Position numbers and translations under genes: made by a program. Positions 28,211 through 42,500 of a stretch of 64,000 bases of DNA are shown piece after piece. The DNA is taken from assembly GCA_028671895.1 (NCBI GenBank), contig JAPMAC010000207.1, positions 8,742,001 through 8,806,000 on the forward strand, in the 5' to 3' direction. Origin of the DNA: Oenanthe sinensis (lineage: Eukaryota; Streptophyta; Magnoliopsida; Apiales; Apiaceae). Below the pieces are notes generated by a model, which saw nothing but the letters and a program-made list of their open reading frames with translations, was not told the origin of the DNA and searched no databases. Positions within the stretch are counted from its first letter, which is position 1. Each line of letters opens with the position of its first letter.

Positions 28211-31200
28211 TTTACTCGTTCGAACTTGAAAATAACTTGTAACTTCATTATTGACTCGTTTGAACATGGAAACAACTTGTAATCTCTTCTAGGACCATTC
28301 TTAGCTCTTTTGAACAAGAAAATAAATCGTAACAATTTGAGGCTCATTCTTGACTCGTTCGAACTTGGAAATAACTTGTAGCTTCATTGTTGACTCGTTT
28401 GAACTTGGAAACAACTTAAAAACTCTTGTATGACCATTCTTAGTTCTTTTGAACAAGAAAACAATTAGTAACAATTTGAGACTCATTCTTTACTCGTTCG
28501 AACTTGAAAATAACTTGTAACTTCATTATTGGCTCGTTTGAACATGGAAACAACATGTAAACTCTTGTAGGACCATTCTTAGTTCTTTTGAATAAGAAAA
28601 TAAATCGTAACAATTTGAGGCTCATTGTTGACTCGCTTAAACTTGGAAATAACTTTTAGCTTCATTGTTGACTCGTTTGAACTTGGAAACAACTTGAAAA
28701 CTCTTGTATGACCATTCTTAGTTCTTTTGAACAAGAAAACAATTAGTAACAATTTGAGACTCATTCTTTACTCGTTCGAACTTGAAAATAACTTGTAACT
28801 TCATTATTGACTCGTTTGAACATGGAAACAACTTGTAAACTCTTCTAGGACCATTCTTAGCTCTTTTGAACAAGAAAATAAATCGTAACAATTTGAGGCT
28901 CATTCTTGACTCGTTCGAACTTCGAAACAACTTGTAGCTTCATTGTTGACTCGTTTGAACATGGAAAAAACTTGAAAACTCTTGTAGGACCATTCTTAGC
29001 TCTTTTGAACAAGAAAACAATTAGTAACAATTTGAGACTCATTCTTTACTCGTTCGAACATGAAAATAACTTGTCACTTCATTATTGACTCGTTTGAACA
29101 TGGAAACAAATTAAAAACTCTTCTAGGACCATTCTTAGCTCTTTTGAACAAGAAAACAAATCGTAACAATTTGAGACTCATTCTTTACTCGTTCGAACTT
29201 GGAAACAACTTGTAGCTTCATTGTTGACTCGTTTGAACTTGTAAACAACTTGAAAACTCTTGTATGACCATTCTTAGCTCTTTTGAACAAGAAAACAAAT
29301 CGTAACAATTTGAGGCTCATTCTTGACTCGTTCGAACTTGGAAACAACTTGTAGCTTCATTGTTGACTCGTTTGAACATGGAAACGACTTGAAAACTCTT
29401 GTAGGACCATTCTTAGCTCTTTTGAACAAGAAAATAAATCGTAACAATTTGAGGCTCATTCTTGACTCGTTCGAACTTGGAAACAACTTGTAGCTTCATT
29501 GTTGACTCGTTTGAACTTGGAAACAACTTGAAAACTCTTGTATGACCATTCTTAGTTCTTTTGAACAAGAAAACAATTAGTAACAATTTGAGACTCATTC
29601 TTTACTGGTTCGAACATGAAAATAACTTGTCACTTCATTATTGACTCTTTTGAACATGGAAACAACTTGTAAACTCTTCTAGGACCATTCTTAGCTCTTT
29701 TGAACAAGAAAACAAATCGTAACAATTTGAGGCTCATTCTTGACTCGTTCGAACTTGGAAACAACTTGAAAACTCTTGTATGACCATTCTTAGTTCTTTT
29801 GAACAAGAAAACAATTAGTAACAATTTGAGACTCATTCTTTACTCGTTCGAACTTGAAAATAACTTGTAACTTCATTATTGACTCGTTTGAACATGGAAA
29901 CAACTTGTAAACTCTTCTAGGACCATTCTTAGCTCTTTTGAACAAGAAAATAAATCGTAACAATTTGAGGCTCATTCTTGACTCGTTCGAACTTGGAAAC
30001 AACTTGTAGCTTCATTGTTGACTCGTTTGAACTTGGAAACAACTTGAAAACTCTTGTATGACCATTCTTAGTTCTTTTGAACAAGAAAACAATTAGTAAC
30101 AATTTGAGACTCATTCTTTACTCGTTCGAACTTGAAAATAACTTGTAACTTCATTATTGACTCGTTTGAACATGGAAACAACTTGTAAACTCTTCTAGGA
30201 CCATTCTTAGCTCTTTTGAACAAGAAAATAAATCGTAACAATTTGAGGCTCATTCTTGACTCGTTCGAACTTGGAAACAACTTGAAAACTCTTGTATGAC
30301 CATTCTTAGTTCTTTTGAACAAGAAAACAATTAGTAACAATTTGAGACTCATTCTTTACTCGTTCGAACTTGAAAATAACTTGTAACTTCATTATTGACT
30401 CGTTTGAACATGGAAACAACTTGTAAACTCTTCTAGGACCATTCTTAGCTCTTTTGAACAAGAAAATAAATCGTAACAATTGGAGGCTCATTCTTGACTC
30501 GTTCGAACTTGGAAACAACTTGTAGCTTCATTGTTGCCTCGTTTGAACTTGGAAACAACTTGAAAACTCTTGTATGACCATTCTTAGTTCTTTTGAACAA
30601 GAAAACAATTAGTAACAATTTGAGACTCATTCTTTACTCGTTCGAACTTGAAAATAACTTGTAACTTCATTATTGACTCGTTTGAACATGGAAACAACTT
30701 GTAAACTCTTCTAGGACCATTCTTAGCTCTTTTGAACAAGAAAATAAATCGTAACAATTGGAGGCTCATTCTTGACTCGTTCGAACTTGGAAACAACTTG
30801 AAAACTCTTGTATGACCATTCTTAGTTCTTTTGAACAAGAAAACAATTAGTAACAATTTGAGACTCATTCTTTACTCGTTCGAACTTGAAAATAACTTGT
30901 AACTTCATTATTGACTCGTTTGAACATGGAAACAACTTGTAAACTCTTCTAGGACCATTCTTAGCTCTTTTGAACAAGAAAATAAATCGTAACAATTTGA
31001 GGCTCATTCTTGACTCGTTCGAACTTGGAAACAACTTGTAGCTTCATTGTTGACTCGTTTGAACTTGGAAACAACTTGAAAACTCTTGTATGACCATTCT
31101 TAGTTCTTTTGAACAAGAAAACAATTAGTAACAATTTGAGACTCATTCTTTACTCGTTCGAACTTGAAAATAACTTGTAACTTCATTATTGACTCGTTTG

Positions 31201-31516
31201 AACATGGAAACAACTTGTAAACTCTTCTAGGACCATTCTTAGCTCTTTTGAACAAGAAAATAAATCGTAACAATTTGAGGCTCATTGTTGACTCGTTTGA
31301 ACTTGGAAACAACTTGTAGCTTCATTGTTGACTCGTTTGAACTTGGAAACAACTTGTTAACTCTTGTAGAAGCATTCTTAGCTCTTTTGAACAAGAATAC
31401 AATTCGTAACAATTTGAGGCTCATTCTTGACTCGTTAGAACTTGGAAACAACTTGTAGCTTCATTGTTGACTCGTTTGAACTTGGAAACAACTTGAAAAC
31501 TCTTGTATGACCATTC

Positions 31517-34500
31517 TTAGTTCTTTTGAACAAGAAAACAATTAGTAACAATTTGAGACTCATTCTTTACTCGTTCGAACTTGAAAATAACTTGTAACTT
31601 CATTATTGACTCGTTTGAACATGGAAACAACTTGTAAACTCTTCTAGGACCATTCTTAGCTCTTTTGGACAAGAAAATAAATCGTAACAATTTGAGGCTC
31701 ATTCTTGACTCGTTCGAACTTGGAAACAACTTGTAGCTTCATTGTTGACTCGTTTGAACTTGGAAACAACTTGAAAACTCTTGTATGACCATTCTTAGTT
31801 CTTTTGAACAAGAAAACAATTAGTAACAATTTGAGACTCATTCTTTACTCGTTCGAACTTGAAAATAACTTGTAACTTCATTTTTGACTCGTTTGAACAT
31901 GGAAACAACTTGTAAACTCTTCTAGGACCATTCTTAGCTCTTTTGAACAAGAAAATAAATCGTAACAATTTGAGGCTCATTCTTGACTCGTTCGAACTTG
32001 GAAACAACTTGTAGCTTCATTGTTGACTCGTTTGAACTTGGAAACAACTTGAAAACTCTTGTATGACCATTCTTAGTTCTTTTGAACAAGAAAACAATTA
32101 GTTACAATTTGAGACTCATTCTTTACTCGTTCGAACTTGAAAATAACTTGTAACTTCATTATTGACTCGTTTGAACATGGAAACAACTTGTAAACTCTTC
32201 TAGGACCATTCTTAGCTCTTTTGAACAAGAAAATAAATCGTAACAATTTGAGGCTCATTGTTGACTCGTTTGAACTTGGAAACAACTTGTAGCTTCATTG
32301 TTGACTCGTTTGAACTTGGAAACAACTTGAAAACTCTTGTATGACCATTCTTAGTTCTTTTGAACAAGAAAACAATTAGTAACAATTTGAGACTCATTCT
32401 TTACTCGTTCGAACTTGAAAATAACTTGTAACTTCATTATTGACTCGTTTGAACATGGAAACGACTTGTAATCTCTTATAGGACCATTCTTAGCTCTTTT
32501 GAACAAGAAAATAAATCGTAACAATTTGAGGCTCATTGTTGACTCGTTTGAACTTGGAAACAACTTGTAGCTTCATTGTTGACTCGTTTGAACTTGGAAA
32601 CAACTTGAAAACTCTTGTATGACCATTTTTAGTTCTTTTGAACAAGAAAACAATTAGTAACAATTTGAGACTCATTCTTTACTCGTTCGAACATGAAAAT
32701 AACTTGTAACTTCATTATTGACTCGTTTGAACATGGAAACAACTTGTAAACTCTTCTAGGACCATTCTTACCTCTTTTGAACAAGAAAATAAATCGTAAC
32801 AATTTGAGGCTCATTCTTGACTCGTTCGAACTTCGAAACAACTTGTAGCTTCATTGTTGACTCGTTTGAACATGGAAAAAACTTGAAAACTCTTGTAGGA
32901 CCATTCTTAGCTCTTTTGGACAAGAAAATAAATCGTAACAATTTGAGGCTCATTCTTGACTCGTTCGAACTTCGAAACAACTTGTAGCTTCATTGTTGAC
33001 TCGTTTGAACTTGGAAACAACTTGAAAACTCTTGTATGACCATTCTTAGTTCTTTTGAACAAGAAAACAATTAGTAACAATTTGAGACTCATTCTTTACT
33101 CGTTCGAACTTGAAAATAACTTGTAACTTCATTATTGACTCGTTTGAACATGGAAACAACTTGTAAACTCTTCTAGGACCATTCTTAGCTCTTTTGAACA
33201 AGAAAATAAATCGTAACAATTTGAGGCTCATTCTTGACTCGTTCGAACTTGGAAACAACTTGAAAACTCTTGTATGACCATTCTTATATCTTTTGAACAA
33301 GAAAACAATTAGTAACAATTTGAGACTCATTCTTTACTCGTTCGAACTTGAAAATAACTTGTAACTTCATTATTGACTCGTTTGAACATGGAAACAACTT
33401 GTAAACTCTTCTAGGACCATTCTTAGCTCTTTTGAACAAGAAAATAAATCGTAACAATTTGAGGCTCATTCTTGACTCGTTCGAACTTGGAAACAACTTG
33501 TAGCTTCATTGTTGACTCGTTTGAACTTGGAAACAACTTGAAAACTCTTGTATGACCATTCTTAGTTCTTTTGAACAAGAAAACAATTAGTAACAATTTG
33601 AGACTCATTCTTTACTCGTTCGAACTTGAAAATAACTTGTAACTTCATTATTGACTCGTTTGAACATGGAAACAACTTGTAAACTCTTCTAGGACCATTC
33701 TTAGCTCTTTTGAACAAGAAAATAAATCGTAACAATTTGAGGCTCATTGTTGACTCGTTTGAACTTGGAAACAACTTGTAGCTTCATTGTTGACTCGTTT
33801 GAACTTGGAAACAACTTGAAAACTCTTGTATGACCATTTTTAGTTCTTTTGAACAAGAAAACAATTAGTAACAATTTGAGACTCATTCTTTACTCGTTCG
33901 AACTTGAAAATAACTTGTAACTTCATTATTGACTCGTTTGAACATGGAAACAACTTGTAAACTCTTCTAGGACCATTCTTAGCTCTTTTGAACAAGAAAA
34001 TAAATCGTAACAATTTGAGGCTCATTCTTGACTCGTTCGAACTTCGAAACAACTTGTAGCTTCATTGTTGACTCGTTTGAACATGGAAAAAACTTGAAAA
34101 CTCTTGTAGGACCATTCTTAGCTCTTTTGAACAAGAAAACAATTAGTAACAATTTGAGACTCATTCTTTACTCGTTCGAACATGAAAATAACTTGTCACT
34201 TTATTATTGACTCGTTTGAACATGGAAACAAATTGAAAACTCTTCTAGGACCATTCTTAGCTCTTTTGAACAAGAAAAAAAATTGTAACAATTTGAGACT
34301 CATTCTTTACTCGTTCGAACTTGAAAATAACTTGTAACTTCATTATTGACTCGTTTGAACATGGAAACGACTTGTAAACTCTTCTAGGACCATTCTTAGC
34401 TCTTTTGAACAAGAAAACAAATCGTAACAATTTGAGGCTCATTCTTGACTCGTTCGAACTTGAAAATAACTTGTAACTTCATTATTGACTCGTTTGAACA

Positions 34501-37500
34501 TGGAAACAACATGTAAACTCTTGTAGGACCAATCTTAGCTCTTTTGAACAAGAAAATAAATCGTAACAATTTGAGGCTCATTCTTGACTCGTTCGAACTT
34601 GGAAACAACTTGAAGCTTCATTGTTGACTCGTTTGAACTTGGAAACAACTTGAAAACTCTTGTATGACCATTCTTAGTTCTTTTGAACAAGAAAACAATT
34701 AGTAACAATTTGAGACTCATTCTTTACTCGTTCGAACTTGAAAATAACTTGTAACTTCATTATTGGCTCGTTTGAACATGGAAACAACATGTAAACTCTT
34801 GTAGGACCATTCTTAGCTCTTTTGAATAAGAAAATAAATCGTAACAATTTGAGGCTCATTCTTGACTCGTTCGAACTTGGAAACAACTTGTAGCTTCATT
34901 GTTGACTCGTTTGAACTTGGAAACAACTTGAAAACTCTTGTATGACCATTCTTAGTTCTTTTGAACAAGAAAACAATTAGTAACAATTTGAGACTCATCC
35001 TTTACTCGTTCGAACTTGAAAATAACTTGTAACTTCATTATTGACTCGTTTGAACATGGAAACGACTTGTAATCCCTTATAGGACCATTCTTAGCTCTTT
35101 TGAACAAGAAAATAAATCGTAACAATTTGAGGCTCATTGTTGACTCGTTTGAACTTGGAAACAACTTGTAGCTTCATTGTTGACTCGTTTGAACTTGGAA
35201 ACAACTTGAAAACTCTTGTATGACCATTTTTAGTTCTTTTGAACAAGAAAACAATTAGTAACAATTTGAGACTCATTCTTTACTCGTTCGAACTTGAAAA
35301 TAACTTGTAACTTCATTATTGACTCGTTTGAACATGGAAACAACTTGTAAACTCTTCTAGGACCATTCTTAGCTCTTTTGAACAAGAAAATAAATCGTAA
35401 CAATTTGAGGCTCATTCTTGACTCGTTCGAACTTCGAAACAACTTGTAGCTTCATTGTTGACTCGTTTGAACATGGAAAAAACTTGAAAACTCTTGTAGG
35501 ACCATTCTTAGCTCTTTTGGACAAGAAAATAAATCGTAACAATTTGAGGCTCATTCTTGACTCGTTCGAACTTGGAAACAACTTGTCACTTTATTATTGA
35601 CTCGTTTGAACATGGAAACAAATTGAAAACTCTTCTAGGACCATTCTTAGCTCTTTTGAACAAGAAAAAAAATCGTAACAATTTGAGACTCATTCTTTAC
35701 TCGTTCGAACTTGAAAATAACTTGTAACTTCATTATTGACTCGTTTGAACATGGAAACGACTTGTAAACTCTTCTAGGACCATTCTTAGCTCTTTTGAAC
35801 AAGAAAACAAATCGTAACAATTTGAGGCTCATTCTTGACTCGTTCGAACTTGAAAATAACTTGTAACTTCATTATTGACTCGTTTGAACATGGAAACAAC
35901 ATGTAAACTCTTGTAGGACCATTCTTAGCTATTTTGAACAAGAAAATAAATCGTAACAATTTGAGGCTCATTCTTGACTCGTTCGAACTTGGAAACAACT
36001 TGAAGCTTCATTGTTGACTCGTTTGAACTTGGAAACAACTTGAAAACTCTTGTATGACCATTCTTAGTTCTTTTGAACAAGAAAAACAATTAGTAACAAT
36101 TTGAGACTCATTCTTTACTCGTTCGAACTTGAAAATAACTTGTAACTTCATTATTGACTCGTTTGAACATGGAAACAACATGTAAACTCTTGTAGGACCA
36201 TTCTTAGCTCTTTTGAATAAGAAAATAAATCGTAACAATTTGAGGCTCATTCTTGACTCGTTCGAACTTGGAAACAACTTGTAGCTTCATTGTTGACTCG
36301 TTTGAACTTGGAAACAACTTGAAAACTCTTGTATGAGCATTCTTAGTTCTTTTGAACAAGAAAACAATTAGTAACAATTTGAGACTCATTCTTTACTCGT
36401 TCGAACTTGAAAATAACTTGTAACTTCATTATTGACTCGTTTGAACATGGAAACAACTTGTAAACTCTTCTAGGACCATTCTTAGCTCTTTTGAACAAGA
36501 AAATAAATCGTAACAATTTGAGGCTCATTCTTGACTCGTTCGAACTTGGAAACAACTTGAAAACTCTTGTATGACCATTCTTAGTTCTTTTAAACAAGAA
36601 AACAATTAGTAACAATTTGAGACTCATTCTTTACTCGTTCGAACTTGAAAATAACTTGTAACTTCATTATTGACTCGTTTGAACATGGAAACAACTTGTA
36701 AACTCTTCTAGGACCATTCTTAGCTCTTTTGAACAAGAAAATAAATCGTAACAATTTGAGGCTCATTCTTTACTCGTTCGAACTTGGAAACAACTTGTAG
36801 CTTCATTGTTGACTCGTTTGAACTTGGAAACAACTTGAAAACTCTTGTATGACCATTCTTAGTTCTTTTGAACAAGAAAACAATTAGTAACAATTTGAGA
36901 CTCATTCTTTACTCGTTCGAACTTGAAAATAACTTGTAACTTCATTATTGACTCGTTTGAACATGGAAACAACTTGTAAACTCTTCTAGGACCATTCTTA
37001 GCTCTTTTGAACAAGAAAATAAATCGTAACAATTTGAGGCTCATTGTTGACTCGTTCGAACTAGGAAACAACTTGTAGCTTCATTGTTGATTCGTTTGAA
37101 CATGGAAACAACTTGTTAACTCTTGTAGGACCATTCTTAGCTCTTTTGAACAAGAATACAATTCGTAACAATTTGAGGCTCATTCTTGACTCGTTCGAAC
37201 TTGGAAACAACTTGTAGCTTCATTGTTGACTCGTTTGAACTTGGAAACAACTTGAAAACTCTTGTATGACCATTCTTAGTTCTTTTGAACAAGAAAACAA
37301 TTAGTAACAATTTGAGACTCATTCTTTACTCGTTCGAACTTGAAAATAACTTGTAACTTCATTATTGACTCGTTTGAACATGGAAACAACTTGTAAACTC
37401 TTCTAGGACCATTCTTAGCTCTTTTGAACAAGAAAATAAATCGTAACAATTTGAGGCTCATTCTTGACTCGTTCGAACTTGGAAACAACTTGAAAACTCT

Positions 37501-39228
37501 TGTATGACCATTCTTAGTTCTTTTGAACAAGAAAACAATTAGTAACAATTTGAGACTCATTCTTTACTCGTTCGAACTTGAAAATAACTTGTAACTTCAT
37601 TATTGACTCGTTTGAACATGGAAACAACTTGTAAACTCTTCTAGGACCATTCTTAGCTCTTTTGAACAAGAAAATAAATCGTAACAATTTGAGGCTCATT
37701 CTTGACTCGTTCGAACTTGGAAACAACTTGTAGCTTCATTGTTGACTCGTTTGAACTTGGAAACAACTTGAAAACTCTTGTATGACCATTCTTAGTTCTT
37801 TTGAACAAGAAAACAATTAGTAACAATTTGAGACTCATTCTTTACTCGTTCGAACTTGAAAATAACTTGTAACTTCATTATTGACTCGTTTGAACATGGA
37901 AACAACTTGTAAACTCTTCTAGGACCATTCTTAGCTCTTTTGAACAAGAAAATAAATCGTAACAATTTGAGGCTCATTGTTGACTCGTTTGAACTTGGAA
38001 ACAACTTGTAGCTTCATTGTTGACTCGTTTGAACTTGGAAACAACTTGAAAACTCTTGTATGACCATTTTTAGTTCTTTTGAACAAGAAAACAATTAGTA
38101 ACAATTTGAGACTCATTCTTTACTCGTTCGAACTTGAAAATAACTTGTAACTTCATTATTGACTCGTTTGAACATGGAAACAACTTGTAAACTCTTCTAG
38201 GACCATTCTTAGCTCTTTTGAACAAGAAAATAAATCGTAACAATTTGAGGCTCATTCTTGACTCGTTCGAACTTCGAAACAACTTGTAGCTTCATTGTTG
38301 ACTCGTTTGAACATGGAAAAAACTTGAAAACTCTTGTAGGACCATTCTTAGCTCTTTTGAACAAGAAAACAATTAGTAACAATTTGAGACTCATTCTTTA
38401 CTCGTTCGAACATGAAAATAACTTGTCACTTTATTATTGACTCGTTTGAACATGGAAACAAATTGAAAACTCTTCTAGGACCATTCTTAGCTCTTTTGAA
38501 CAAGAAAAAAAATTGTAACAATTTGAGACTCATTCTTTACTCGTTCGAACTTGAAAATAACTTGTAACTTCATTATTGACTCGTTTGAACATGGAAACGA
38601 CTTGTAAACTCTTCTAGGACCATTCTTAGCTCTTTTGAACAAGAAAACAAATCGTAACAATTTGAGGCTCATTCTTGACTCGTTCGAACTTGAAAATAAC
38701 TTGTAACTTCATTATTGACTCGTTTGAACATGGAAACAACATGTAAACTCTTGTAGGACCAATCTTAGCTCTTTTGAACAAGAAAATAAATCGTAACAAT
38801 TTGAGGCTCATTCTTGACTCGTTCGAACTTGGAAACAACTTGAAGCTTCATTGTTGACTCGTTTGAACTTGGAAACAACTTGAAAACTCTTGTATGACCA
38901 TTCTTAGTTCTTTTGAACAAGAAAACAATTAGTAACAATTTGAGACTCATTCTTTACTCGTTCGAACTTGAAAATAACTTGTAACTTCATTATTGGCTCG
39001 TTTGAACATGGAAACAACATGTAAACTCTTGTAGGACCATTCTTAGCTCTTTTGAATAAGAAAATAAATCGTAACAATTTGAGGCTCATTCTTGACTCGT
39101 TCGAACTTGGAAACAACTTGTAGCTTCATTGTTGACTCGTTTGAACTTGGAAACAACTTGAAAACTCTTGTATGACCATTCTTAGTTCTTTTGAACAAGA
39201 AAACAATTAGTAACAATTTGACACTCAT
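31517..39228 (+). repeat. Mosaic block of segments shared with downstream repeats
   Basis: 31517-32840 matches 39599-40923 at offset 8082. 33046-34998 matches 37276-39228 at offset 4230. 34952-36389 matches 42379-43816 at offset 7427, and its left part also matches at 5481. 36343-37322 matches 45717-46696 at offset 9374. Each match keeps landmark order over several units, so the block is a patchwork of long copied segments rather than a regular tandem repeat. Confidence 0.75.
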
Positions 39229-39598
39229 TCTTTACTCGTTCGAACTTGAAAATAACTTGTAACTTCATTATTGGCTCGTTTGAACATGGAAACAACTTGT
39301 AAACTCTTCTAGGACCATTCTTAGCTCTTTTGAACAAGAAAATAAATCGTAACAATTTGAGGCTCATTGTTGACTCGTTTGAACTAGGAAACAACTTGTA
39401 GCTTCATTGTTGATTCGTTTGAACATGGAAACAACTTGTTCACTCTTGTAGGAGCATTCTTAGCTCTTTTGAACAAGAATACAATTCGTAACAATTTGAG
39501 GCTCATTCTTGACTCGTTAGAACTTGGAAACAACTTGTAGCTTCATTGTTGACTCGTTTGAACTTGGAAACAACTTGAAAACTCTTGTATGACCATTC

Positions 39599-42500
39599 TT
39601 AGTTCTTTTGAACAAGAAAACAATTAGTAACAATTTGAGACTCATTCTTTACTCGTTCGAACTTGAAAATAACTTGTAACTTCATTATTGACTCGTTTGA
39701 ACATGGAAACAACTTGTAAACTCTTCTAGGACCATTCTTAGCTCTTTTGGACAAGAAAATAAATCGTAACAATTTGAGGCTCATTCTTGACTCGTTCGAA
39801 CTTGGAAACAACTTGTAGCTTCATTGTTGACTCGTTTGAACTTGGAAACAACTTGAAAACTCTTGTATGACCATTCTTAGTTCTTTTGAACAAGAAAACA
39901 ATTAGTAACAATTTGAGACTCATTCTTTACTCGTTCGAACTTGAAAATAACTTGTAACTTCATTTTTGACTCGTTTGAACATGGAAACAACTTGTAAACT
40001 CTTCTAGGACCATTCTTAGCTCTTTTGAACAAGAAAATAAATCGTAACAATTTGAGGCTCATTCTTGACTCGTTCGAACTTGGAAACAACTTGTAGCTTC
40101 ATTGTTGACTCGTTTGAACTTGGAAACAACTTGAAAACTCTTGTATGACCATTCTTAGTTCTTTTGAACAAGAAAACAATTAGTAACAATTTGAGACTCA
40201 TTCTTTACTCGTTCGAACTTGAAAATAACTTGTAACTTCATTATTGACTCGTTTGAACATGGAAACAACTTGTAAACTCTTCTAGGACCATTCTTAGCTC
40301 TTTTGAACAAGAAAATAAATCGTAACAATTTGAGGCTCATTGTTGACTCGTTTGAACTTGGAAACAACTTGTAGCTTCATTATTGACTCGTTTGAACTTG
40401 GAAACAACTTGAAAACTCTTGTATGACCATTCTTAGTTCTTTTGAACAAGAAAACAATTAGTAACAATTTGAGACTCATTCTTTACTCGTTCGAACTTGA
40501 AAATAACTTGTAACTTCATTATTGACTCGTTTGAACATGGAAACGACTTGTAATCTCTTATAGGACCATTCTTAGCTCTTTTGAACAAGAAAATAAATCG
40601 TAACAATTTGAGGCTCATTGTTGACTCGTTTGAACTTGGAAACAACTTGTAGCTTCATTGTTGACTCGTTTGAACTTGGAAACAACTTGAAAACTCTTGT
40701 ATGACCATTTTTAGTTCTTTTGAACAAGAAAACAATTAGTAACAATTTGAGACTCATTCTTTACTCGTTCGAACTTGAAAATAACTTGTAACTTCATTAT
40801 TGACTCGTTTGAACATGGAAACAACTTGTAAACTCTTCTAGGACCATTCTTAGCTCTTTTGAACAAGAAAATAAATCGTAACAATTTGAGGCTCATTCTT
40901 GACTCGTTCGAACTTCGAAACAACTTGTAGCTTCATTGTTGACTCGTTTGAACATGGAAAAAACTTGAAAACTCTTGTAGGACCATTCTTAGCTCTTTTG
41001 GACAAGAAAATAAATCGTAACAATTTGAGGCTCATTCTTGACTCGTTCGAACTTGGAAACAACTTGTCACTTTATTATTGACTCGTTTGAACATGGAAAC
41101 AAATTGAAAACTCTTCTAGGACCATTCTTAGCTCTTTTGAACAAGAAAAAAATTCGTAACAATTTGAGACTCATTCTTTACTCGTTCGAACTTGAAAATA
41201 ACTTGTAACTTCATTATTGACTCGTTTGAACATGGAAACGACTTGTAAACTCTTCTAGGACCATTCTTAGCTCTTTTGAACAAGAAAACAAATCGTAACA
41301 ATTTGAGGCTCATTCTTGACTCGTTCGAACTTGAAAATAACTTGTAACTTCATTATTGACTCGTTTGAACATGGAAACAACATGTAAACTCTTGTAGGAC
41401 CATTCTTAGCTATTTTGAACAAGAAAATAAATCGTAACAATTTGAGGCTCATTCTTGACTCGTTCGAACTTGGAAACAACTTGAAGCTTCATTGTTGACT
41501 CGTTTGAACTTGGAAACAACTTGAAAACTCTTGTATGACCATTCTTAGTTCTTTTGAACAAGAAAACAATTAGTAACAATTTGAGACTCATTCTTTACTC
41601 GTTCGAACTTGAAAATAACTTGTAACTTCATTATTGACTCGTTTGAACATGGAAACAACTTGTAAACTCTTCTAGGACCATTCTTAGCTCTTTTGGACAA
41701 GAAAATAAATCGTAACAATTTGAGGCTCATTCTTGACTCGTTCGAACTTGGAAACAACTTGTAGCTTCATTGTTGACTCGTTTGAACTTGGAAACAACTT
41801 GAAAACTCTTGTATGACCATTCTTAGTTCTTTTGAACAAGAAAACAATTAGTAACAATTTGAGACTCATTCTTTACTCGTTCGAACTTGAAAATAACTTG
41901 TAACTTCATTTTTGACTCGTTTGAACATGGAAACAACTTGTAAACTCTTCTAGGACCATTCTTAGCTCTTTTGAACAAGAAAATAAATCGTAACAATTTG
42001 AGGCTCATTCTTGACTCGTTCGAACTTGGAAACAACTTGTAGCTTCATTGTTGACTCGTTTGAACTTGGAAACAACTTGAAAACTCTTGTATGACCATTC
42101 TTAGTTCTTTTGAACAAGAAAACAATTAGTAACAATTTGAGACTCATTCTTTACTCGTTCGAACTTGAAAATAACTTGTAACTTCATTATTGACTCGTTT
42201 GAACATGGAAACAACTTGTAAACTCTTCTAGGACCATTCTTAGCTCTTTTGAACAAGAAAATAAATCGTAACAATTTGAGGCTCATTGTTGACTCGTTTG
42301 AACTTGGAAACAACTTGTAGCTTCATTGTTGACTCGTTTGAACTTGGAAACAACTTGAAAACTCTTGTATGACCATTCTTAGTTCTTTTGAACAAGAAAA
42401 CAATTAGTAACAATTTGAGACTCATTCTTTACTCGTTCGAACTTGAAAATAACTTGTAACTTCATTATTGACTCGTTTGAACATGGAAACGACTTGTAAT